A DNA stretch of 13,336 nucleotides from the NCBI GenBank assembly GCA_905479795.1, contig CAJQNX010000069.1:1-13336 (forward strand), given 5' to 3'. Position numbers and translations under genes: made by a program. Below the pieces are notes generated by a model. It saw only the letters and a list, made by a program, of their open reading frames with translations. It made no database searches and was not told the DNA's origin. Positions 7,432 through 13,336 of the stretch are shown piece after piece. How positions within the stretch are numbered: position 1 is the first letter of the stretch; each line of letters starts with the position of its first letter. The DNA is from an uncultured Candidatus Midichloriaceae bacterium (GTDB taxonomy: Bacteria; Pseudomonadota; Alphaproteobacteria; Rickettsiales; Midichloriaceae).

Positions 7432-7921
7432 CTTCAAATTTTTTAACTAGAAGTTTTTGAACATTAGAGGTAACCAAATTTTTAGTATCACCATGTAACC
7501 TTGTAATTTCTTTTACAAAAGTAGAGGAAATAAAATGCACATTTTCTGTTGCCGGTAAAAATACTGTTTCAATGTCTGTGTCTAAAGTTCTATTTATAAA
7601 TGACATTTGAAATTCATATTCAAAATCTGCAACAGCTCGCAGACCTCTAATAATTATATTTGCATTTTCTGTTTTGACGAATTTTACTAATAGACCTTTA
7701 AAAGGTTTGATAATAACATTTTTAATTTTATAATTTTTCATTTCATAGCTAATCATATTTACTCTATCCTCCACAGAAAACAATGGAGTTTTTAAAGTAT
7801 CTGTAGCAACGGCTATAATTAATTTATCAAACAGAGCTGCGGAACGCTTTATTATATCAAGATGCCCTAAGGTGATTGGATCAAACGTTCCTGGATATAT
7901 TGCTATTTTTTCGTCTGTCAT
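7424..7921 (-). CDS. coaD: Phosphopantetheine adenylyltransferase
   Basis: CoaD joins ATP and 4'-phosphopantetheine to make dephospho-CoA, the penultimate step of coenzyme A synthesis, in the cytoplasm. The 165 residues are the usual length. The nucleotidyltransferase motifs are present: YPGTFDPITLGH at 9-20 with the TxGH site, RGLRAVADFEYEFQM at 92-106, and ISSTFVKE at 131-138. All key residues look intact. The start at 7921 lies 12 nt after the rluC stop, without a clear Shine-Dalgarno site; its last codons overlap the SH3 gene. No other CoA-pathway gene is in the window, so whether the organism makes CoA from pantothenate or takes up an intermediate is unknown. Confidence 0.95.
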   Translation of the reverse strand: MTDEKIAIYPGTFDPITLGHLDIIKRSAALFDKLIIAVATDTLKTPLFSVEDRVNMISYEMKNYKIKNVIIKPFKGLLVKFVKTENANIIIRGLRAVADFEYEFQMSFINRTLDTDIETVFLPATENVHFISSTFVKEITRLHGDTKNLVTSNVQKLLVKKFEDA

Positions 7922-7933
7922 GAATTTGATGCA

Positions 7934-8839
7934 TTAATAGGTTGGAAAATATTTATTTAAGGTTTGTTGAAAATGATCCGGCAATTCTGCCTTAAAAGTA
8001 TAATTTTTACCAAATAGATTAAAGCTTAACGAATGTGAGTGCAAATGTAAATTATTAGCAAGATAAATCTCCTGTTTGATACTGGGATTATTATGCTTTT
8101 TATCACCTAATATAGGGCAATTAATTTCCTTACTATGAATTCTGATTTGGTGCTTTCTACCAGTCAGTGGTGTCATTTCAACAAAAGATAATAATTCTTC
8201 GTGTTTACTTAGTACTTTGAATTTAGTTTTTGCATGCAATTCTTTTGGTTCTTCAAAATCTCCAGTTGTGATAGTGGAGTCTATTATACCTTCTTGATTT
8301 TTAGGTATTCCACATAAAATTGTTAGGTAGGATTTATCAACTTTCTTTTCTCTAAAAAGTTTACTTAGTTCTGCAGCTATGGCAGAACTTTTGGCAAAAA
8401 CAATCAACCCTGTTGTCTCTTTATCGATTCTATGCACAATATTGTATTGTAAATCAGATAGCTTAAAAACACGATCTATTGATATTTTAACCTTAGATCC
8501 ATCTTGAACACATAAATCATATGGCTTATTTAGCACAATTATATGTTCATCTTCATAAATGATGGAATTAAATATTTTATCTCTAATGTAATTGAAATTA
8601 TTTGGCTTAATATACTCTTGTTTAATTGGGCCATCATATTCAATAATCGGAGTTCGTATTTTTTGACCATGTTTGATTCGCATATTAATCTTGACTCTCT
8701 TACTATCAAGCCTAATTTGTCCTTTTCTTGCAAGCTTAGCAACAATAGTAAAAGGCATATTCGGAATATTCCTATGAAACCATCTGTCAAGCCTCAAGCC
8801 ATCATCTTCTTTCTCTATTTCAAAAATTTTTATTTGCAT
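7934..8839 (-). CDS. Large-subunit rRNA pseudouridine synthase, RluC/RluD type
   Basis: This is a complete 301-residue RluA-family pseudouridine synthase, which isomerises uridines in RNA, most likely 23S rRNA. An N-terminal S4 RNA-binding domain covers about residues 14-65 (LRLDRWF, then GQIRLDSKRVK). The catalytic domain begins near residue 92. Asp139 in HRIDKETTGLIVFAKS is the catalytic aspartate, and TGRKHQIRIH and CPILGDKKH are the later family motifs. The S4 domain and length fit RluC or RluD rather than RluA; RluC is likelier in alphaproteobacteria but the target site cannot be read. It is the first gene of a four-gene minus-strand unit and diverges from fliI. No clear ribosome site precedes the ATG. 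Confidence 0.9.
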   Translation of the reverse strand: MQIKIFEIEKEDDGLRLDRWFHRNIPNMPFTIVAKLARKGQIRLDSKRVKINMRIKHGQKIRTPIIEYDGPIKQEYIKPNNFNYIRDKIFNSIIYEDEHIIVLNKPYDLCVQDGSKVKISIDRVFKLSDLQYNIVHRIDKETTGLIVFAKSSAIAAELSKLFREKKVDKSYLTILCGIPKNQEGIIDSTITTGDFEEPKELHAKTKFKVLSKHEELLSFVEMTPLTGRKHQIRIHSKEINCPILGDKKHNNPSIKQEIYLANNLHLHSHSLSFNLFGKNYTFKAELPDHFQQTLNKYFPTY

Positions 8840-8905
8840 CGAAGACTATATGTGTTTTAATTCTTGGTATGTGTTACGTGTGCAAACTATATCAAATAAT
8901 TTTTT
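8840..8905. promoter_or_regulatory. Divergent promoter region between rluC-like gene and fliI
   Basis: Only 66 nt separate the two start codons. On the minus strand an extended -10, TGATATAGT, lies at 8894-8886 and would serve the four-gene unit with a leader of about 40 nt. On the plus strand TATATC at 8888-8893, 18 nt after TTGGTA (8864-8869), could serve fliI with a leader of only a few bases. The two sites overlap, so the promoters may compete. A direct repeat TATGTGTT occurs at 8849-8856 and 8869-8876, exactly 20 bp apart. Confidence 0.35.
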
Positions 8906-10258
8906 ATGTCCAATATTTTAAGAAGTATCATTAATGAAATTGAATTAATGCCTGAATTTCAGGTAATTGGAAAAGTCTGTTCTGTAAGAGGCTTATTAAT
9001 CGAAGCTATAGGAATTGAATTTGCCGTTAGTATTGGGTCAAAATGTAAAATTATTAATAAAAATAAAATCAGTATTTTTGCTGAAGTTGTCGGCATCAGA
9101 GAAGAAAAAACCTTGCTTATGACGTATGATTCAGCAGAAGGGATTGGGATTGGAAGTCAGGTTCATGTGATTGCCCATGATCAGTCTATATATCCATCTA
9201 CCAAGTGGCTCGGTAGAGTCATTAATGCTTTTGGTGAGCCAATTGATGAAAAAGGACCATTAATAAATGGAAATATTCCATACAGATTGCACAATACTCC
9301 TCCAAAAGCGCATTTAAGAAAAAGGGTTGGAGCTAAAATGGATATGGGAATAAGATCTATTAATGCTTTTTTAAGTTGTTGCAAAGGTCAGAGGATGGGA
9401 ATTTTCTCTGGTTCTGGAGTAGGGAAATCAATGATGATATCAATGCTAACAAAATATGCCGATGCTGATGTGAAAATTATAGGTTTAATAGGTGAAAGAG
9501 GAAGAGAAGTTCAAGAATTTCTTGAAGATTATCTAGGTGAAGAAGGGCTTAGTAAGGCTATTGTTGTTGTTTCAACCTCAGATGAATCTGCACTAAAAAG
9601 AAAACAAGCAGCCTATCTTACCATGGCATTATGCGATTATTACAGAGATCAAGGTAAACAAGTGCTATGTATGATGGATAGCGTCACAAGATTTGCTATG
9701 GCACAAAGGGAAATTGGTCTTTCTGTTGGAGAACCACCAACAACAAAAGGCTACACCCCAAGCGTTTTTTCCGAATTGCCAAAATTATTGGAAAGAGCAG
9801 GGCCGGGAACCAAAGGGCAGGGAGATGTAACTGCTTTCTTTAGTGTGTTAGTTGAAGGAGATGATCATAACGAACCAATCTCTGATGCTGTGCGAGGGAT
9901 ATTAGATGGACACGTTGTATTAAGTAGAAAAATTGCTGGACGTGGTATATATCCGGCTATTGATGTGCTAAACAGTATTTCAAGAACTATGCCCAGATGC
10001 AATACAGATTACGAAAACAAACTTGTAAATAAAGCAAGAAGTATCATTTCTCAATATACTGATATGGAAGATATGATTAGAATTGGAGCATATAAAGCTG
10101 GCTCTGACCCACAGGTGGATGAATCCATTAAATATATAGATGGGATTAACAAATTTATTTCTCAAAATTATAACGAAAAGGAAACTTTAAAAGATTCATA
10201 CGCAAAACTTGCCAAAATAATTGAATTTGATAAAGAAGAAAAAAATGTTGAAAAATAG
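8906..10258 (+). CDS. fliI: Flagellar protein export ATPase FliI
   Basis: This 450-residue F1-beta-like ATPase drives the type III export apparatus of the flagellum at the inner face of the membrane. The Walker A motif SGSGVGKS is at 168-175, the GERGREV motif with the catalytic Glu197 at 196-202, Walker B VLCMMD at 253-258, GEPPTTKGYTPSVFSELP near 275-292, and the arginine-finger region SISRTMPR at 357-364. All are intact. The same motifs occur in SctN of virulence type III systems. FliI is preferred because no injectisome gene is nearby and flagellar remnants are known in some Rickettsiales, but this is inference. There is no Shine-Dalgarno site, only a T-rich run before the ATG. No FliH, FliJ or other flagellar gene is in the window. 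Confidence 0.9.
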   Translation: MSNILRSIINEIELMPEFQVIGKVCSVRGLLIEAIGIEFAVSIGSKCKIINKNKISIFAEVVGIREEKTLLMTYDSAEGIGIGSQVHVIAHDQSIYPSTKWLGRVINAFGEPIDEKGPLINGNIPYRLHNTPPKAHLRKRVGAKMDMGIRSINAFLSCCKGQRMGIFSGSGVGKSMMISMLTKYADADVKIIGLIGERGREVQEFLEDYLGEEGLSKAIVVVSTSDESALKRKQAAYLTMALCDYYRDQGKQVLCMMDSVTRFAMAQREIGLSVGEPPTTKGYTPSVFSELPKLLERAGPGTKGQGDVTAFFSVLVEGDDHNEPISDAVRGILDGHVVLSRKIAGRGIYPAIDVLNSISRTMPRCNTDYENKLVNKARSIISQYTDMEDMIRIGAYKAGSDPQVDESIKYIDGINKFISQNYNEKETLKDSYAKLAKIIEFDKEEKNVEK

Positions 10259-10302
10259 TAATTTATGTAATATTTATTCCAAAGATTTATTTAGGTTTTG
10301 AT

Positions 10303-10953
10303 ATGAGAATATTATTTGTTGTTTTGTGTTTGCTGTTAACTGGCTGTTCTACAAGTGTTAAATTTAACAGAGAAGAATTTGAACAAAAAAAGAAAGGAGT
10401 AGTTTTTTTTAAAGCTAAAGATCAAGGAGTCAATGAAGGAGTAGTACTAAAAAGTCTAGTAAGTAGTAATCCAATTTTAGAAGACGGATGTGATTACAAT
10501 AAGAAATTTTATAAAAATGGGATTCTTCATGCTCCTTATAAATTTATAATTTTAGAACCAGGTATTTATTACTTGGATCAAATAAATCTTAAATCTTCTT
10601 ATGACACTATGGTATTTTACCCTGGACCTGGCTTAAAAAATGGCAAATTTAAATATGGAGCTTTTGAGGTAAAAGGCGGAGAAATTTTAGCTGTTGGTTT
10701 ATTAGAAATAGATAGTAAACAGGATAAGTATAGATTAATCGATGATTTTGAAGAAATTAAGAAGGATTTAGAAAAAAGTGCTTATCCAGAGTTGGTGCCA
10801 AAACTTAAAAGAGGAAAATTCTTTATGCCTGGTAGTAGTGTGGTAGCTCAAGACGGTAAATTCATGCTAATTGATAAGAAAGAGACTGAGAAAAATTATC
10901 TAATCAAAGAATTATGTCAGGAAGGTAAGGTAAATGAAAAATTTTGTAAATAA
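10303..10953 (+). CDS. Putative lipoprotein A of an unrecognised tandem pair
   Basis: I do not recognise this 216-residue family. The N-terminus is a lipoprotein signal: MRILFVVLCLLLTGC, with lipobox LTGC and Cys15 as the lipid site, then Ser16, which suits outer-membrane sorting. The mature part has KKGVVFF at 30-36, LEPGIYYLDQI at 84-94, FYPGPG at 105-110, KYGAFEV at 117-123, a GEIxxxGxLEI segment at 126-136, VPKLKRGKF at 165-173 and a C-terminal cysteine pair (C205, C215). The PG-x-Y-Y then F-x-V-x-x-GE layout recalls beta-sandwich lipoproteins in general, no more. An AGG sits 7 nt before the ATG. It starts 44 nt after fliI and could be cotranscribed. Its 3' end overlaps its paralogue by 20 nt. 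Confidence 0.82.
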   Translation: MRILFVVLCLLLTGCSTSVKFNREEFEQKKKGVVFFKAKDQGVNEGVVLKSLVSSNPILEDGCDYNKKFYKNGILHAPYKFIILEPGIYYLDQINLKSSYDTMVFYPGPGLKNGKFKYGAFEVKGGEILAVGLLEIDSKQDKYRLIDDFEEIKKDLEKSAYPELVPKLKRGKFFMPGSSVVAQDGKFMLIDKKETEKNYLIKELCQEGKVNEKFCK

Positions 10954-11625
10954 ATTTAAATATTTAGCAGTCATTAGCTTTTTAGTTTTATCAGGCTGCA
11001 CTTCTAATAGAGATTTATTTAATGAAGGTAAAAAAGGAGTGGTGCTATTTGCAGTTATGGATTCATCTAAGGAAGGTAATAGTGGAGTAGAATATATATT
11101 GAAGCAATTAAACAGACCTAATAAAGAGATAAGCGTTTATAATTCGTATATGCTGAATAATAAATTCAATAATTATAAGCAAAAAATCCTGTTTCTAGAT
11201 CCAGGATTTTACTATATAGATAAAATTATGATGAAAAGAAGCGGATATTTCGATCCAACAGAGCGATTTTACCCAGGCCCTGGAATTAGATATGAGAAAG
11301 ACCTTGATTTAATAAATATGGAGCTTTTTATGTTGGAGCTGCTGAAGTAAAGGCGCTGGGGAGGTTAGATATTAATGGTATTGATTCTTTAGAATTTAAA
11401 TATTATGAGGAATTTGACAAAATTAAACTGGATTTAGAAAAAAGTGAATACTCATATTTAGTGCCAAAGTTGAAAAAAGGAGTGTTTCATGAGCCGGGAA
11501 CCATATACTTTAAGGGAAAATTCTATAATATAAGATCAATAAAACAGCAATATTCAATGAATAAACTTTGCAAAGAAGGAATTCTTAAAAAAGAATACTG
11601 CAGTCCAGCTTGTAATTCTAAATAG
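10934..11625 (+). pseudogene. Putative lipoprotein B, paralogue of A, split by a one-base frameshift
   Basis: The first frame (10934-11350) has a lipoprotein signal with lipobox LSGC and Cys22, then KKGVVLF, LDPGFYYIDKI and FYPGPG, all matching paralogue A. It then runs into a stop. The frame one base back continues the match from about 11308 to TAG at 11623-11625: KYGAFYV, a GxLDI segment, DLEKSEY, VPKLKKGVF and the C-terminal LCKEG...YC pair. Restoring one T in the run at 11308-11310 gives a single protein of about 230 residues. The ribosome site is good (AGGAAGG, 8 nt before the ATG, inside gene A). No slippery heptamer is evident, so this looks like real decay or a sequencing error, not programmed frameshifting. 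If translated as is, a 138-residue truncated lipoprotein results. Confidence 0.85.
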
Positions 11626-11682
11626 TCATTCTCTAAAATAGCATTAGGGCGTTATTTATAAATAGAAGATAGAATATTTTTA

Positions 11683-11691
11683 TGTTATAAT
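11683..11691 (+). promoter_or_regulatory. Extended -10 promoter element
   Basis: TG, one base, then a perfect TATAAT (11686-11691). Extended -10 sites need little -35, and none is visible here. It would start transcription near 11698, ahead of the decayed gene at 11742. In such AT-rich DNA the hexamer alone would be weak evidence; the TG adds some. Confidence 0.4.
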
Positions 11692-11741
11692 TTTTTATAA
11701 TTGTATTTATAACTAATTCCCAATTAACTAATCTTAAAAAC

Positions 11742-12400
11742 TTGAGAAAATTTTTTGCTAAAGATGTTGATGTATTCTCATCTAAATTAGTAATTAATTC
11801 CTATAGTGAACGCAAAATGTTAAAAAATTTAGCACACGAAAACATAGATAGGATCTCGCAAATCCTTGTAAATCAAACAATACATTTAGGCGGAAATTAT
11901 AAAAATTTACAAAAATATATCCCTAGAAGAAGGTGAAATTTCTATACTACTTCATCCTAGAACATTTATAGATTGCAATGACAGTGAGGGTAAATTCAAT
12001 TTAAAAAAGCTACAAGAAAGAATAATCTTTATTGATAATGCAATTAGATTAAACCATAAAAAAATTACATAAGTGTATTTATATATACCTACGTTCATTT
12101 GAGAAAAATTATCGCAATTAAGAAAAACTCATAGTAATTTAAATATTTTTCCTATGCCAAATTATGATGTGATTTTGTTTATGCTAAATAATCCCAATTC
12201 AGTTAAATATAGATTAAAAAAACAATTTATATCGTGCATTTGCTAGTATAAAAATTCCTGTGCATCCATTTACTATTAATAATAACGATAAGGAACAAGC
12301 TGATTATTTGAATTATTATAAGCAAGTAGTAATTGATAACCCATCCTCTTTAGGTTCAAGATTTATAATAGATAACATTGTGAGATTGTGCTGTAGCTAA
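11742..12400 (+). pseudogene. Multiply frameshifted gene of unknown function
   Basis: Five successive reading-frame pieces join into one plausible protein of about 215 residues. Piece 1 (11742-11936) includes LAHENIDRISQIL and ends near KNLQKYI. Piece 2 (about 11920-12072) reads SLEEGEISILLHPRTFIDC and so on. Piece 3 (12068-12121) has IYIYLRSFEKNYR. Piece 4 (about 12109-12246) has NIFPMPNYDVILFMLNN. Piece 5 (about 12233-12400) has RAFASIKIPVHPF and ends at TAA. The pieces abut or overlap in order with consistent amino-acid quality, which favours one ancestral gene over random open frames. I recognise no domain. The start is uncertain: TTG at 11742 is the first usual start codon, but the frame is open back to 11691. 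Frame-disrupting indels without large loss suggest fairly recent decay. Confidence 0.65.
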
Positions 12401-12554
12401 CAGTTAATTACATCAAATCTGATAATAAGAGTAAAGTGAAAAAATAAACCAAGGATAAGACTGTAATAAAGAGGGGTTCTTTAGTGAAATTCATCTTGAC
12501 TGCGCGCTATTATAGATTGTATTTTACTCATATGTATAAATTAATATTATAATT
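12401..12554 (+). promoter_or_regulatory. Spacer with a possible promoter for the next open frame
   Basis: TTGACT at 12496-12501 is followed after 18 nt by TATTTT (12520-12525), a reasonable sigma70 match placing the start near 12533, about 22 nt before the ATG at 12555. A GCGCGC run (12502-12507) lies within the spacer. AAAGA and TCTTT near 12468-12482 could pair weakly, but no T-run follows, so I do not call a terminator. Confidence 0.35.
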
Positions 12555-13223
12555 ATGACTTTAACTACAAATGATTCTACTCAAGAATTTACTTCATGTA
12601 CTGAAGCATTGCAATTTCACTATACTAGCACACAAAATTACGCCATATCAGATCTTTTTATAAAATTAGTTGAGTTGCCTACAAAAGGTGTTATATCAAT
12701 AGAAGATAGTAAGGCGGCATTAAATACCAATTATGCTTTTGACATATTAACTTATCAAGCAAATGATTGTAATGATACATATAAAGATGCATTTACTTAT
12801 AAAATCTCTTATGGATCTAATGAAAGTAATACATCATCCATTGCTTTAATAAAATACGTAGATCTTATTGTAGCTGTTAGTCAGCATAGTTATATATATG
12901 AAAGAAACACACAAAATAAATATATAATTCCTAATAAAAGCCATGCTGTTGATTTAATATTTTCTCTTGAGAATAGTCATGTATATCGGTGGATGCATAA
13001 AGATGAGAATTTTGAAAAAAATGGGAGTATTAGTTTTAATCCAGATAATACGGAAATTGGAACTTATGCCATAGAGATACATTATACTTCTGTGGATAAT
13101 GGTGTTTAGAATTATAGTGGGGATATAGGATACAATGTAGAGATTATAGATTCTAAGTCTACTTATTGGCAAGATATTACTAAGCAAGCTATAGTATCGT
13201 GTCCTTCCGGTAAGCCTGTGTGA
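12555..13223 (+). pseudogene. Ig/cadherin-like surface-protein fragment interrupted by TAG
   Basis: The open frame gives 184 residues to TAG at 13107-13109, and the same frame then continues for 37 more codons (NYSGDIGYNVEIID and on) to TGA at 13221-13223. Residues about 38-105 resemble the Ig/cadherin-like repeats of bacterial surface proteins: LPTKGVISI, then LTYQAND, then DAFTYKISYGSNES, the usual LPxxGxL...LxYxA...DxFTYxVSDG pattern. A second possible beta-sandwich domain at about 130-200 has NGSISFNPDNTEIGTYAIEI, running through the stop, which suggests the TAG is a recent nonsense mutation. There is no signal peptide or anchor, so it may be a fragment of a longer adhesin. No ribosome site is visible. 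Domain assignment is by pattern only. Confidence 0.6.
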
Positions 13224-13336
13224 CATAAAATATAAATTATTTCCATAATATAAAAAAATATAATAAGGTTAATCAATTAAGAATAAAATCGTTAACTGGT
13301 CAAAGGTGCAAAAAGAAGAGGAGAAGCCGAAAGTAA
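13224..13336 (+). other. Right-edge sequence, no supported gene
   Basis: The first 50 bases are almost pure A and T. From 13273 to the window edge one frame stays open for 21 codons (NKIVNWSKVQKEEEKPKV at its end), possibly the start of a gene leaving the window, with GTG at 13306 as the only usual start. Another frame reads a strongly basic tail ending in TAA at the edge. Neither is long enough to call. Confidence 0.2.

Noticed and set aside
11300..11316. Programmed -1 frameshifting in lipoprotein B.
   Set aside because: No X-XXY-YYZ slippery heptamer in the zero frame and no clear downstream stem; simple base loss explains it.
11691..11741. Extension of the first pseudogene piece upstream to 11691.
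   Set aside because: The frame is open but has no usual start codon and would begin inside the likely promoter.
12466..12482. Short hairpin AAAGA/TCTTT as a terminator.
   Set aside because: Five to six weak pairs and no following T-run.

Overview
This is a very AT-rich bacterial window with densely packed housekeeping genes on the left and decaying accessory genes on the right. The alphaproteobacterial two-SH3 periplasmic protein, flagellar FliI, an oligopeptidase B, low GC and many AT-biased frameshifts together suggest a host-associated alphaproteobacterium. A Rickettsiales-type lineage that kept flagellar genes (Midichloriaceae-like) is most likely; Holosporales are not excluded. This placement is an inference, because no rRNA or other marker gene is present.

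Layout. 18-1721 (minus) encodes a large coiled-coil protein whose cysteines follow the heptad repeat, with a 96-bp internal tandem duplication. A promoter-like site and a 21-bp palindrome lie upstream of it. 1963-3570 (minus) is a SulP-family anion transporter with a C-terminal STAS domain. 3717-5780 (plus) is oligopeptidase B with an intact catalytic triad. 6033-6467 (plus) is a small RDD-family membrane protein that converges on the next operon.

8839-6477 (minus) is a tight four-gene unit, rluC-like, coaD, SH3-domain protein, rpiB, with a 12-nt gap, an 8-nt overlap and a 4-nt gap. It joins RNA modification, coenzyme A synthesis, envelope function and pentose phosphate metabolism, so the link is probably shared transcription rather than one pathway. 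It diverges across 66 nt from fliI (8906-10258), the flagellar export ATPase, the only flagellar gene here.

Downstream of fliI are two tandem paralogous lipoprotein genes of a family I do not recognise. The first (10303-10953) is intact. The second (10934-11625) is full length but split by a one-base frameshift. Then come a multiply frameshifted pseudogene of unknown function (11742-12400) and an Ig/cadherin-like surface protein fragment interrupted by an in-frame TAG (12555-13223). Everything from 10934 to the right edge is therefore broken or unreadable, while everything to the left is intact.

No tRNA, rRNA, CRISPR array, insertion sequence or convincing rho-independent terminator was seen. 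The most unusual objects are the cysteine-core coiled-coil protein and the lipoprotein pair beside fliI.
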